The position numbers and the translations under genes are program-made. From the NCBI GenBank assembly GCA_036365455.1, contig JAWQUS010000027.1:12884501-12948500 (forward strand): DNA of 64,000 bases, given 5' to 3'. Below are positions 13,601-25,109 of the stretch, one piece after another. This DNA comes from Macrosoma leucophasiata. Its lineage: Eukaryota; Arthropoda; Insecta; Lepidoptera; Hedylidae. The first letter of the stretch is position 1, and every line of letters begins with the position of its first letter. The notes under the pieces are model-generated. The model searched no databases and had not been told where the DNA came from. It was given only the letters and a program-made list of their open reading frames with translations.

Positions 13601-16600
13601 TGTTGTCTCTATTGCACACTGCCTACGTAAGCAATCAGTCCAGTATTGGTTCAAATTTAATCAAAATGGTCGACAAACGTCACATAAGTAGGTAAGATGC
13701 GAAAAAGATAACGCTCTACAGATCCGAAATAAGCCGAAGTCTCCTTCCTAAGGTCGATGTGCATTATATCTTGTTGGATACTGTACAAGTATTACCATTC
13801 GCACATCTGTTCCCCTTAAGCGGTCACTGGTCGCTGCAGTGGTGATAAAAATGTTGCTTCTGTACAAGTCTCACCATCCATACAATTTGCTCTTCTTGGG
13901 CGGTCTCTGGAGCGGCGGCTTGAGGCAGTGCAGGTGGTAGTGGTGGCGGCAAGTGTCGCACGCCGCCATCAGATGCCGCTCGCTGCTGCGACCACAAGCA
14001 CCGCACTCGCGGGCCCCTAGTGCCTCTACACCTTCGCCCGTGCCCCCTGTCGCTGTTTGAAACACCAATAATTAAGTCGAACATACGAGTATTCTGAATC
14101 CCAAAAAAATATATAAGAGTTTAACTTCTCCAACCAACTTTGTTTCTGTTTTTAGTCTTAAAAGTGCCCTCATGGCACAAGTTCAAGCATTAAAGCGTGA
14201 TCACCGAACGATAATACGATCAAATAAAATGAACGAAACCTTTGGCTGTATAATGAAATATTGGCCAACTCAAAGTGGCAGGAAACTAGAGTAAATTATA
14301 AGAAAAAAATCGAAGAAATTGCTTGAATACGCGCAGAAAATTTATTACTTTCAAAATTATTAACCCTGCATCACACAGGGACAATAATCTAGATAATTTA
14401 ATAATTTATATCACCTATTTAATACAGAATGTAAATTCAATGTAATCATTAAAAGACCTACCTTCCAGTGAAGTAGATAAAACTTTTCCATGGCGAGCGT
14501 CCGGATTGTCGCTAAGAGGAAAACCAACGCCCATCTTAAGTGCAGCCGCAGTAGGAACAGAGATGGACCTGTACCGATCCATTATATAGTATATGTTCAG
14601 TGTTAGGCAATAATTACATGCTCAGGAACATTGTTTGATGAGCTATAGTAATATTTGTTGACATGCATATTTATTATACACAGTGAAATTGTTTGTAGTG
14701 GTTGTTTTCCCATAGCAAAATTATTTTGTCTTAATAGTCTTCGTTAATCTTATTAACCCTCGATCTATAATAATCTTTTTTAAAAGTTATGCTGTATCAC
14801 AAAGCACGTAAGCTTTGTTTTTTAACTTTGTTGACACCGCATGGTAGTTTTTGTGCATTAATCCAAGTAATTTCACGTTACGGTTATTGAATTACTATCA
14901 TTGGTCACATTTTCGCGTTGATGAATATTTTATATACTATTTAACAAAAAAATATAGGTACATATTTATTTAATGTTAGTTCTTATGTTTCGACAATATT
15001 TCTGAAGAAAAATCGTTCTGTCGCGAGAAAACAACCATGAAAAATTTCACCCTGTAAACCATTTAAAAAATAATATATGATGCTAAAATTGATGAGTTAA
15101 GTTGGATTAATAATTTGATCATAAAAGCTACAAATTAAAAAAATCATAACTATATTTTTGAAATAGATCCAATATTTGTCCAGTTGAATATTTACTCAGG
15201 AAAACTAAATTATATTAGATCAATAAAATTAACGAATTAACATTTTAAAAAATTACTACACCAAGCGCAAGTCGTCTGAAGAAGGAACTTTGCCGGATCA
15301 ATATTGTTGTGCACCAAATGAGTTCAAACCACATTGGTACCACATGATAGATGAAACCATTCAAGGAATTTTCTCAAGTACTTTCCGTGTTTTCTAGCTA
15401 AGGCGTAGGTAGCGGCTTTCTACTTGATTGCAGTAAACGTTTTTCAAGTGACTTGGAAAATTATGATAAAACCACCAATCCACATTATGCCTGCGTGGTG
15501 AGATGTGTCTTATGCTTCTCTCACAATGATTTGTGAGAGGATTATAAAAGCAAAAACATGTCAGTATGTACACCAAACTACTGCTTACCGTTTCTGCAAC
15601 TGCTGTGGGGTAACTTTGGGGGTCGAACGCGGTATTTCCGGTGGCAACAGAGGTTTGTCATCCATTATAGATGGAATAGCCTTCTTAGGACACAGAGCTA
15701 CGATGGTGTCGTATATTTTTTTAAGAGCTTCACGCGTAGATGTCAGTTCAGCGAGTACATCAGTGTTTTGTATGGATGCCTGCAAAAAAATAAGAATGAT
15801 AATATATTAGGGAGCGTGTTTTAATAACGAGAGGCGTTTTTAACTAATTTTTAAGCCCTCCCCTCCCTTGGTGAGATGTTATAAGATTTGTCTCAACCCC
15901 ATCCCCCCCATCGCCCAAACTCACGTAATTTATTTTATAATGTATGTATGTACGTATGTATGTATGTATTGCAAATGCGTTGAAATTATTCAATACAGAA
16001 AAAATTTTTGACCAGAATTCATAACGTGATTAGATCTGGGTATTATTTGGATGATGGGACATGTTTTACATAATTTAACACTGCTTTTTCTGTTTCTTCT
16101 TAATAATTCTATAATATAACATTAGAATGAAGTTACTAAAGTTGAGCAGTTTTCCTGATCTGAGAGAATTCCAACTCGCAAAAAGTATAAGTATATAGTA
16201 ACTTGTTGGATTTAAAGAGCGTCGGGACGCTCTTCCGCCAGTGCAGTCAGTTAACCGAACAATGGCGATAAAACCATTCCAATAGGATAGACGTGCATAC
16301 AATAACTCGGGATAGGCAGCAGCAACCCACGATAAAAAATATCGCTAATGCGATCGCCAGTCCTGATTCCATGGGGATTACAGCATACCCTAAAGATGCA
16401 CTGCACTGTATCTTTGGGGATGGTCTCTATGGAGACAAAAAGGAATCTTTTGTCCAGCAGTGGGGTAGTTATTCGGCTAAATAGATTGATTTACAGAATA
16501 TACATTCAACTTTTTGATGAAGATTATCTTCAATGTTATCTTAATACGCAATTTATAAGGAAATTTAATGAAAGTTACATACCTCATCATAATCAGTCCT

Positions 16601-19600
16601 CAATTTGTCATCATCGCCTAAAAGTTTCACGTTTTCCTTCGTAAGCCGTTCTAGTGATCGACGCAAAGAGGTGACACGCGTATTTCTTTCTAAATAGTAG
16701 CCAACAAATTCTACGGAAAACGCCGGTGGTACATGCCAGCGTCGAGATACGTCTTTCAATGCTGCCATCTGCGAAAAAAAAACATGGATATTTTTCTATG
16801 ATATTAGTTATTTGAAGATAAATTGACGATATGTAGCTAGGATTTTTTTATAAATCGATCGCGATTTACATAAGTACGGATTCAATTGAAAATGAAGGAA
16901 AGAGGCAAAGGGATATAGTAGTTTAGGTTTTTAAGTATTTAGTAGATACAGTTCCCGTCAAGAAGTATTGCACATCGCGCTTAGGAAAGAGACAATCGGC
17001 TAGTTTCGAGTTCGTAGTGCGTTAGTTATAGTGATGGGCGAATGCGAATGAATCATTCGAATGATTTTTCTGATAGGCAGGTATTCGAATTATTCGATTA
17101 TAAAAAAGAGCTATTTGAATGATAAAAATCATTCGATCTATAATAACAAACTATTCGATCGATTACTGCTATCCTTTTAAAATTTCGAATGAAAAAAAAA
17201 ATTCGCATACCGAAAATTCATTTGTATGAAAAATACATTCAAATAAGGCAAATTCATTCGTTTCAAAAAACATTCAAATACCGAAAATTCATTCGAATGT
17301 TTTTTTTCATTGACGAATGACTATTCGAATACTAGTAACAAAGTCATTCGAATAATTCGATTGTGACTTCCATATACAATCGCCCATCACTAGTGCGTTA
17401 TCTCTGCTGCACACTGGCTACGTAAGTACTGATAGTCCGGTATTCGTCAAAACTTTATCAAAATAGTCGACTAACGTCAAATAGGTAAGATGCGATAGAG
17501 ATAATGCTCTACAGACCCAAAAAAAAGCGAAAAAAATCCTAAAGTGCAATATTTCTTGTTGAAAACTGTAGGTGGTTCTTTATCGCCTAGTATATGTAAG
17601 TAGCAAGTTCTTGGTATAGTAGCCAGAGTTTCATTGATTTCTTTACCTGGGCATCTTGAAATTCAAGTGCATGTGTATCAATTCCCATGCATTCTGCTTT
17701 GCGCTGGAATTTCCTCATAGCAGATGCGCTGCTGTAGAGCATACGCGCCATTTTCTGTGTGGGAACTGTTGTAAAAAAATACACATTACTTCATTCAAAA
17801 TAAAAATAAGTACATAAAACAGAGTAAAGGATTTATGCTCACCCCAAGGAGGATTTCTATTTTCTTTCTGTTGAGAATATTTACGTCGGTACTTTACAAG
17901 TTTGCGCTGAATCCGAAGCTTTTCTTCTGTGCTCAAGTTGTTTTGTAGTTCTAATTTTCTAAAGCAAACAATTTATGGAAATTTTCAAATGTTCCAAAAA
18001 AAAAACAAATAAATTTCGCTGTAGAATGTAGCACAATAAAATATAGTACATATAGACGGTGAGACACTTGCCAAATCTATTAAGAAAACAGACTAGATAT
18101 AGATCGATACCTTTTTTCTGTTCTCAGTTGTAATGCCAGCCAGTTCCTCTTGCGTTTCTTGACTAGCGTTTTATCTGAATGCAATTTGCAATGCGCGTAA
18201 AACGGATCCGCTTGCTCCACCTCTTCAGAATGTGCCTCCGCCAACAGCCCAGCACGTTGACCACTGAAAGATACTAGTATTACAAATTCCGTAATTCTGT
18301 GTGCCAGTTTATTTGTTACCTTTTGGGAAGGAAATAGATTTTGCAAACAGAATACAAATTATTAACTTCAGCAGTAATATTGAAGTGCTGAGCAGTACAG
18401 TTTAGACACAGAAATGCTAAGTAATAGGATGCTGCCTACACTCTCAAGCAGTCTCCAAATATCGACCTCTAATAACAAATAATACACAATGACATCGACA
18501 TATTTACGTACCACGTAACATGAAAGAATGTTTTACAGAGACCCGCGTCACATCCAACGCAGACCCCAGTCCGGGCGAGAGTAACATCTTCACATAACGC
18601 ACACGAACGCGCGCCCCAACGAGAATACGCCATTTCAAATAACGTCACACCAGACAAACGCTCCACCTACAACAGATAATATGTAACACTTATATTTCGA
18701 TCAAATGTTTTCAGAACTGAACTGTATCAAATATTGAATTGTTACCAAAGTAATATAGAGTCATAGACATTATCATACATTTAAGACTAACCTCCGAAAA
18801 TGCAACTCCTGGTACATACAGGGCACACACCAAATGCACCCATGCTCCTACTTCTGTCTCCTTGAATATGCCTCCTGTAAGGTAATTCATAATGTAAGTA
18901 ATGTACTTTATCGTATTTTTACTAAAATCTGGTCATTTTAAGCCCGTGTCAAATAAACAGCGAACGGAAACTGTGATGGTTGTATTTATTTAAAAAGTTT
19001 TTACCAAAACCATTTTTTTTAATTTCATAAGTTACACGTCTACAGAAGCTGTTTCCATTCACATTTTCTCTGTCCTTGTGTTGCGGGACGCCACAAGAGT
19101 GAAGTGATCTCTCACCCCGCTTTGCTTTTGCCACGAGTTCGGTTCGCTTCGCATTCGCCACGCTTTCAATTCGGTTCAGTTCGCAGTTAAGTTTAACATG
19201 GCCTTTAAGGCTTAACGCCTTACGCAAAATATTTTCACATCCATTGGTATTAGTTTACAGTAACCATGAGTCCCATTTTTACCAAAACATACAGATAACA
19301 TGGTGCCAAAATTAAAATGACCTGACAGGTTATTCCAATGTTGGAATATGAGAGTGTAGGCACCTTTGCATTGTCTATGCCTAGATTTTTACTTTACATA
19401 TTACATTATTTACTTTTTACTTAGTAAAGATGTGCTTCTAGTGCTTCCCAAAGTAAAGTAAGAGTTTAGACACACCTGTGAAACAAAATAAGCATTGAAA
19501 AATCGACGCCCGGTCAAAGGAAAGTCTTAGTGCACTCTGTGAATCGCCCATTGTGTACAGCTCTGTAATATTACTACCACAGAATCGAAACAACTGAGAC

Positions 19601-22165
19601 CTCAGTAGTGGCAATGCATCTACATTGACCTCCGATTTTTATGTAGATATCTATTAGGCTTACAGTATTTATTTACCATCCATGTGAACTGCATGCTTGT
19701 TTGCAACAATCATAACATAAATTTAAAGAATACAAAAATATAGTCTTCACCTTTATTAGGGCATAGTTCACAGTTAGGATCAGTCACTCCAGCTTTACAA
19801 GCTTCACAGAACCAGGGCTCGGTTGATGCTGAACTTACTGTGCTTGACTCACTGGTAACATCGGAAACACCATAACAACCTGTTGAGAAACATAATTTCT
19901 TGTTATAATAGGAAAAGGAGAATGTTAATCCGAAACTTGATGTATATGTACTACAAAATTAAACAAATTACTGAAATAATAATAGCACCTACAATAATAA
20001 TAGTACTACTAGTAGTCACCTGTAATAATTGAAAGGTGCATTGAATATTACTGAGAAAAAGTATCTATAATGCAATTTATTCAATATCCTAGTCAATTTG
20101 TGAAATAGATATTATATATCCTAGTCAATTTGTGAAATAGATATTATAATCTAGTTAATTTTTCCATGATTAAGTAATAATTATGTATACAAAAATACAA
20201 TCTATACTAATATTATAAAGAGGAAAACTTTGTTTGTTTAGTTGTATTGAATAGGCTCATAAACTAATGGACCGATTTAAAAAATTCTTTCACTATTCGA
20301 AAGCTACATTATCCACGGGTAACATAGGCTATATTTTATTTTGGAAAAAATTGGGTCCCGTAAGATATTTGGGTTTATCAGACACAAGGTGTAAAAAATC
20401 AATTAGAAAAATTTACTTATTTTGCGTACGCTGCCTAAACTATAAAAGATATCGAGGAAGGCTTTAAGCCAGAGGTTCCCAAACTATTTTTTCTTGTAGA
20501 CCCCTTTCAATTTTTTCTGGTTTCCGTGGACCCCCTCCTTGCTACATTTATATCACATTCGCATATTTCCAAATTTTATTCAGGCCTACGTAGACCCCCA
20601 TTGAGTCCCATGGACCCAAGGGGGTCTATATGGACCACTTTGGGAATCACTGCCTTAGGATATATCTACAATCATCACGCTAAGACGAATAGGGGAGGGT
20701 AGGTAACATTGCACCCGTGCGAAGCCGGGGCGTGCCGCTAGTCTTCTATAAAGATAAACAACATTTCCATATCCTTACCTTCATGCACAGTTACACCACA
20801 ACCATCACATTCCACAATTTCATTGAAGTCATCACTTCTAGATCCAAGGCAACCCGCACATATGAGAAGATTTGCTAAGTCATAAGGAATCTAAGGAAAA
20901 ATCACATATTGAGTATTAAATTACATTCTACACCAAGTTGATATTTCAAGATATACATATTTAATTATGATAATAAGATATTGGCACTACCAAATATCAA
21001 AAGGTGTTAATAAAAAATATGGTTGTAAAAAACCAGATATATATGATATGTAAGACTGTAAACAGACTATACAGGTCATCTGAGGATAAATGTGAAACTA
21101 ATGTTGTAACAATAGCACAGGCAATATGTCTGACAGAGCAGAGAACCAGTTACATGACTACCTTAAATTCTTGTTTAGCATTTTCAAGCAGATCTGTGAC
21201 TCCCAATTCTTCACCAATTTTATTGGCAGAATTCTTGAATTCCTCCTCAATATCAGACTCCGACTCATCTGAACTTCCACTATTAGCATTCCCTTCTGAA
21301 AAGAGAAGAATATTTGTATGTACATATATTGTATGTATATTTGCTGATCCCATCTCATGAAAGTTTTCACAGAATTTAACCGTTTTGAATATAATTTAAA
21401 CAATGCAGGTCAGAGCAAGATTTGCACATAAGTTTGAAAAATAGGTCCAAGTTGAAATTGCTTTGAAATGACATGGTAAGAACCTTAAGAACACAATACT
21501 ATATTACTACTCAAATATGGAAAGAAGGAAACAATGTTCGTCGTCGTCGTCTAAACGTATATGTCCATCATACAAGAATAAGTATCAGGCTATAGGGTAT
21601 GACATGGCTGACTTATGGCGAAATAAAGCTGACCATGGATAAAAAGGTGCCATATTTTGTTTAATGTTGATTTCTTTGATAATTCTAACATAATTAGGTA
21701 TAACATTTAGTGGATCACTTTAAGAAATTTTAATCAAAGACTGACTAGTGGGTTTCTTATTCTATGTCCAGTTATGTAACTTAATTTATACAATCCAATC
21801 CTAACAAATAGATTATTTTACAATAGGATCTAAGGGGTTGGGTGCACTTACTTACTTGATACCAACTAAAGAAAATAATTAAGTACTTATTTGGTTTTAC
21901 ATACTTTTATCATCGTCATCAGTGTTTATGGAGTAATCATCACTCTCTTCAGGATGATCCTCGATTCTGAAATCTGAATCATCAGAACTTTCTCCTTCAC
22001 CGAGATCGAAATCTAGCAGAGATTGCGCCTCCACCGGCTTCACCTGCCGCTTCGCAGGACCTCTAGTTTCTAGCAAAACATACACAGTTATAGGTTAAAA
22101 TCTCAATCAATTTAAATTAAACTGGGCGTTTATAATAACAACTGCATGTACTTACGATTATTCAT
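3810..22165 (-). CDS. PHF14: PHD finger protein 14 (21 exons)
   Basis: Nuclear chromatin reader; human PHF14 binds histone H3 through its PHD fingers. Exons in transcript order: 22165-22156, 22069-21905, 21295-21162, 20890-20779, 19879-19751, 18874-18792, 18666-18512, 18263-18111, 17958-17843, 17765-17647, 16768-16583, 15779-15589, 14568-14462, 14052-13875, 13202-12395, 11904-11797, 10920-10810, 10033-9980, 9665-9484, 9058-8950, 3830-3810. All junctions are GT-AG and in phase, giving about 1076 residues (human 948). Seen: an acidic Ser/Asp/Glu-rich N-terminus; the PHD/extended-PHD module from about residue 114 (CAGC, ECDGCG, WFCEAC, CELC, HVTC) with the family string GIFKETE; a coiled middle; PHD2 from about 570; PHD3 from about 1020 (CDVC, CDEC, WHCADC), split by an intron. 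Exon 15 (269 codons) is lysine/serine-rich. The last exon encodes only DQEDNN and a stop and is the least certain part; read-through of the previous donor would end after 14 residues. The start ATG sits in a 10-nt exon. Confidence 0.93.
4874..5985 (-). pseudogene. Mariner (cecropia/Hsmar1-like) transposase, disrupted
   Basis: Cut-and-paste transposase of the DD34D mariner family. The N-terminal part (5591-5910) carries WVPHELTERN and the first catalytic aspartate in TCDEKWITYD, ending in WWDWKGIIHYELLPP. A LINE tail interrupts it. The C-terminal part (4874-5248) carries the second aspartate in HHDNARPHT and the third in SPDLAPSDFHLF, and ends GTYNTYFS. The wording is closest to the cecropia/Hsmar1 group as remembered, and the ITR start TTAGGTTGG agrees. 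It cannot be functional because of the insertion, and the N-terminal helix-turn-helix is incomplete. Confidence 0.85.
5315..5590 (-). mobile_element. 5'-truncated LINE insertion with target duplication
   Basis: About 276 bp of LINE 3' UTR in minus orientation, running from an (AT)n tract to a TTTATTTATT tail. The 19 bp beginning GGTGGTAATAGCTC occur on both sides (5289-5307 and 5591-5609), extendable to 26 bp with one mismatch. This is a textbook target-site duplication within mariner codons for HYELLPP. The same 3' UTR lies in plus orientation at 7556-7855. Confidence 0.85.
5986..7855 (+). pseudogene. Non-LTR retrotransposon ORF2 remnant (reverse transcriptase) and 3' UTR
   Basis: A reverse transcriptase of the Jockey/CR1 superfamily. 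The segment at 6011-6289 matches the region before the fingers. A deletion and frameshift near 6290-6318 remove the usual RPISLLP stretch. The frame 6318-7127 then carries SGVPQGGILSPLLF and the catalytic YADD box (HLYADDLQLY). A second frameshift near 7125 leads to the C-terminal LWNSLPVDIRK region (7228-7503). The 3' UTR holds an (AT)n tract and ends in a short AAATA-type tail at about 7850, followed by mariner sequence at the same site used by the minus-strand LINE copy. Two frameshifts make it inactive. Confidence 0.85.
7856..8360 (+). pseudogene. Second mariner C-terminal half, plus strand
   Basis: This encodes the same C-terminal transposase half as 4874-5248 but in the opposite orientation. 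Reading is broken by a TAG inside the former GWEV string at about 8044, with substitutions such as SS for SL and REDC for REEC. The catalytic string SPDLAPSDFHLF and the end GTYNTYFS are intact. It is joined directly to LINE 3' UTR at the same insertion point as the left copy, so it shares the older mariner-plus-LINE history. Confidence 0.8.
8430..8900. repeat. Repeat family K, split by a family A copy
   Basis: Two blocks, about 8430-8592 and 8770-8900, match a single uninterrupted block at about 18950-19205. Shared strings include a CACTTCACATTTTC-type block, CACCACAAGAATGAAGTG, and GGTTCGGTTCGCTGTTA. Between them, 8594-8760 is a minus-strand family A copy whose poly(T) abuts CCGCCAC. This is intron DNA of PHF14 with no coding signal. 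Confidence 0.6.
8594..8760 (-). repeat. Repeat family A copy inserted in family K
   Basis: Recognised by TTTTTTTTATGTTATGAAAG at the tail side, then GCAAACAAGCATGCAGTTCA and GATGACTGCAGCCTATAGAC. It is truncated on the head side near TGCCGAGCCGTACAT. Confidence 0.7.
10109..10474. mobile_element. 340-bp inverted-repeat element with 13-bp target duplication
   Basis: Body 10122-10461 is flanked by TGCTATGTGTATG on each side (10109-10121 and 10462-10474). Internal arms of 38 bp, perfect over their length, lie at 10161-10198 and 10425-10462. A second hairpin, CGCGAGCTA-GTG-TAGCTCGCG, sits at the left end. It contains CGACCGAAACGTCGGG, a string reminiscent of the GAAAC core in Penelope-like-element hammerhead motifs; that assignment is inference. 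The variable-length target duplication argues against a simple MITE. Confidence 0.65.
11308..11402 (-). mobile_element. Terminal fragment of a second mariner subfamily
   Basis: The start TACGAGGGTGGATCCAAAAG is a typical ITR of the mori/mauritiana-type mariners. About 75 bp further in, the minus strand reads a GDYVEE-like C-terminus just before a stop codon. It is cut off by a family G repeat at 11403. Confidence 0.55.
11403..11622. mobile_element. MITE family G, copy 1 (end-truncated)
   Basis: Starts GCACATCGAGACTACGAAAG and ends GGTCGATGTGCATTATA. It is almost identical to 13549-13769, differing at only a few sites over about 220 bp, but it lacks the outer TIR sequence on both sides. It lies inside a PHF14 intron. 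Confidence 0.7.
13530..13783. mobile_element. MITE family G, copy 2 (complete)
   Basis: Flanked by TA at 13528-13529 and 13784-13785. The left end CAGTACTCATCAAGAAATAT and the right end, read in reverse, CAGTATCCAACAAGATATAA form a terminal inverted repeat of about 30 bp that continues to GCACATCG. There is no coding capacity. The length, TA target and TIR fit a Tc1/mariner-type MITE. Confidence 0.75.
16075..16295 (-). repeat. Repeat family J fragment
   Basis: The reverse strand shares CCATTGTTCGGTTAACTGAC and ATTGGAATGGTTT with the block at 44528-44930. It is unclassified, with no coding signal. Confidence 0.45.
16949..17568. mobile_element. MITE family G, copy 3, interrupted by a hAT MITE
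   Basis: TA-flanked ends CAGTTCCCGTCAAGAAGT and CTTGTTGAAAACTG belong to family G. The body is older than copies 1 and 2. A 364-bp hAT-type element at 17029-17392 splits it. Confidence 0.7.
17029..17392. mobile_element. Non-autonomous hAT element made of ATTCGAAT motifs
   Basis: Terminal inverted repeats TAGTGATGGGCGA and TCGCCCATCACTA match perfectly. The 8-bp target duplication GTGCGTTA is at 17017-17024 and 17393-17400, with four extra bases (GTTA) on the left. The interior is almost entirely diverged repeats of CATTCGAATGA-like palindromes. The 8-bp duplication and TAG start identify the hAT superfamily. Confidence 0.8.
18950..19205. repeat. Repeat family K, uninterrupted copy
   Basis: Matches the two blocks around 8430-8900. 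Ends carry CAGCGAACGGAAAC and GGTTCAGTTCGCAGTTAAG, a weak inverted similarity that suggests a MITE. Confidence 0.5.
19605..19722 (+). repeat. Repeat family A fragment, plus orientation
   Basis: Reads GTGGCAATGCATCTACATTG through TGAACTGCATGCTTGTTTGC and ends in ACATAAATTTAAAG, the decayed tail. Confidence 0.65.
20201..20741 (+). mobile_element. Lep1-like non-autonomous Helitron with nested hAT MITE
   Basis: The 5' end is A|TCTATACTAATATTATAAAG and the 3' end GAAGCCGGGGCGTGCCGCTAG|T. This fits Helitron rules (TC start, CTAG end, insertion between A and T) and the Lep1 family common in Lepidoptera. A hAT-like MITE at 20470-20652 interrupts it. It lies between PHF14 exons 4 and 5. Confidence 0.8.
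20470..20652. mobile_element. hAT-like MITE inside the Helitron
   Basis: Ends CAGAGGTTCCCAAACT and, inverted, CAGTGATTCCCAAAGT form the TIR. Subterminal GACCCC/GGGGTC strings recur. The flanking octamers CTTTAAGC and CCTTAGGA agree at five of eight positions, consistent with an old duplication. Confidence 0.65.
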
Positions 22166-22845
22166 TTTGTGATCTGCAGTGTAGTTTTGACTTTATTATT
22201 ATTTACCAAATTTCATAGACAAGATACATAAAACTAGCCAAAAGCCATAGTCTTAGTTTTCATCACACTTTGACCGAATTATCGGGGTTTATGTAACTCT
22301 TAAACACTAAATAATAATTTATACGCAAATCTAAACAGCAGATTAACGATATTCTCGAAAATAAATACACCAAATACACAAAATTAGCCAATATTCGCCA
22401 TTCGCATTTCGCAACGCAACTAGAGCTGAGTCGATCGCGAGCGATAGAATCACTTTGATTGAATCACGATCCAAACACAAGTGATCGGGTCGTGACGTAC
22501 AAAAAAAGTCGATCATTTGGATCCTTTGGGTCATTGGGTACTTTGTTTCTCGTGAACTCTATTATAATACTCATAAAGTACACTTCAGTTTGTTTACAGT
22601 TTTATCGATCATGCTCCCCTGCACCATGTCATCTGATTGTAAAATTTATGCGCTACCAAAATTTTGTTTCATTTTGTCGTGTATGATACCGCGTATGACA
22701 AAACGAGACAAAGATAAAAGCGATGCAGTTTATGGTGACAAAGAAAGGTCATGGTACAGGCGTTGATCATATTTTATTTCTTTCTTTCACATGGTTCCAC
22801 TTAAGTTTGTCTCTTTCCAACGGAGAAGGATACTAAAACGAATTG

Positions 22846-22897
22846 TAATGTTCTGTTTCACTCTTATACGGGCGATTAAAGTGAAACAGAACATTAC
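22846..22897. repeat. Near-perfect 20-bp stem hairpin
   Basis: GTAATGTTCTGTTTCACTCT at 22846-22865 pairs with 22878-22897 with a single mismatch, across a 12-nt loop. It sits inside the large hAT. It could be an element remnant or a foldback that produces small RNA; no further evidence. Confidence 0.6.
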
Positions 22898-22972
22898 TTC
22901 GTTGTCCAATGGCGATCGCGAACCAATGGCAGCCAGCGCAGCGCGATGATCTTTTGCGATCGATATTTGTAA

Positions 22973-23190
22973 AATAGCGCCATCTAACATAAAATGATAG
23001 AGTCGTTGGAAAGACTAGAATGATAGTTGATGAAATACTTCACACATAATTCATTAGATGTCGTGTATTTATTTTGTAGAATAGCGCCATCTTACATAAT
23101 ATATTAATCATTATAAAATTGTTAGAAAGACTATAATGATAATTGATGAAATACTTTCACAATACTTTACACAAAAACCCATTACATATC
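22973..23190. repeat. Tandem duplication, period 108 bp
   Basis: The block starting ATAGCGCCATCT at 22973 recurs at 23081, with shared AAAGACTA-AATGATA and TTGATGAAATACTT strings. Two diverged copies. Confidence 0.65.
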
Positions 23191-23925
23191 GTTTTGATGT
23201 TTATTAAATTTCGGCAATAAAATAAATGCTTCGAATGTTGTGTGTGTTTGGTTGATTCCACATTCTCTAAGTTTCCTACCACGTGCATAAAAACACTTTT
23301 ATTATACTATTATAGTTAACATAGTTATGAAGTGGATTAGGATTTTTAGCTAGATTGATCTAAATTGCATGAATATTACAGCATTCATAATAATTATGTT
23401 TATTTCATGAACGTAATTGAGAACATCTCATATTTTTAACCTACATGTTTTGTTACACTATTCAAAAGTTAATCCAAAACTAGGGGACCCGTGTTTAACC
23501 ATTTTTCGAAAATTTGTACTTTTCATTCATAATTTATACTTTGAAAGTAAGTGTATTCTAAAAAGACGTTTGACGTCACACATAAGGTGGAATGGCGATA
23601 GAACCATTGCTTTGTGTCGTGACGTGAAAAAAATTTAGATGTCACTGTCTTGTCGTTGTCAGCTTGTCAAACTCGATGTAGGGCTGTGATTTTTTTATTT
23701 TAAAAATATCATTACCAGTGTCCGATATATCGAAAAAAATATCGATATATCAATATAATTTTAAAAAAATTCTTGACTCTGCATGTCGTCGATTAATCTC
23801 TTCCTTGATCCAACTTCAAATAAAAAATATCAATATTATATCAACAGCCTAAGGGCTAAGTCGTTGTTGAAGACTTCAAAACTTGTTTTTTTAAAATAAA
23901 TAAGTTCGTGGCATCATTTCATAGA

Positions 23926-24382
23926 CTTAGTAGTAGGGATGGCGATTCTTTCTGAAATCAATCAATGTTCGAATCGAAGTGTCCAAAATCCTTTGACAAT
24001 TAAATCGACATTGAAAAAATCGATCTTCGATTATCGATATATTTTTGATTTGGGATATGCAATACTAAATTTCGAGGAATACAGACGACCAAAAAAAAAG
24101 CAACTCAACAGTGTTCAATGCTGGTATAATGCTTTCTATACTCACGTTTAAACGTTAAATCTTATGATCTGTATGTTTCATATGTCCCTATGTGAATTAA
24201 CCAAAAAGATCGATCTTCGATTTTCCAGGGTATAGTATCGATTCACTAGATCAATCCGGTACTGTGGATCAATTTAAATAAATTAATATAATTATTTAAA
24301 TAAGAACCGTATTTTTGGTTCCTAAAGATCGCTTTTCCGATTAATCGATCTCAGGTCTCGGATCACCATCCCTACTTCCTAG
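23926..24382. mobile_element. Nested hAT-like MITE (about 440 bp)
   Basis: Body 23934-24374, with ends TAGGGATGGCGAT and, inverted, TAGGGATGGTGATC. Flanking octamers CTTAGTAG and CTTCCTAG agree at six of eight. The interior is rich in ATCGAT strings. It lies within the 3.4 kb hAT. Confidence 0.65.
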
Positions 24383-24635
24383 TTTTATACTTTGACATTG
24401 ACGTATCCGTATCAATTTGACACATCGTGTCTGTGTCATGAGTATGTAACAATAATGTTTTCATCTAAAGATAAGCAATGGTAACTACTTCATTCCACCA
24501 TATAAGTGTCGTCATCACATGTTTTTCCGTTTTATTTTTTTTTCACAGAAATTAAGATATAAAAAAATACAAAAAATATATATTTGAACTCGGAAAAGAA
24601 AAACAAAGAAACGGTATTTTTCTTTTAGGGTCGTG

Positions 24636-25109
24636 TCAAAGGAGATGTTGCAAAAATGTATGGACCTCCGGCCATGTATTGTACACAATATCATTAAACA
24701 GGCAAAATCAATATAAAAACGTTTTTACTGCATATTTTCACTTATTTAGCTTTGTTTGCAGTTACAAAACATTATTTGCAGTTAGAATTGCAACTTAAAA
24801 CCAACATGGCGAATATGGCGGACGATGTCATTTTGACATTTTCATTTTTTAAATTGTTTTTTGATTATCTAGTACTTGGAGAAAAAAAAAATTTACATAC
24901 TATCGAAATCGATTGATGCCAAGCGTTGGCTGTATCGCCGCCGTGTTGAACATGCTTGAAAATGATAAAATCGTTTGAATTAAATGTGGTGGTAACTCTA
25001 AAATATGTTCTTGATTAAATTAATTGTATTTTTTTCGGATTCTTCTATAATTTACCCATTTTTTGAGGACATGTACGAACCAGGGCCGAGCTCGCAACAT
25101 CTCCTTTGA
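24636..25109. mobile_element. Nested TIR element (474 bp)
   Basis: A perfect 16-bp inverted repeat, TCAAAGGAGATGTTGC, bounds the block at 24636-24651 and 25094-25109. No clear target duplication and no coding signal were seen. Confidence 0.6.
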
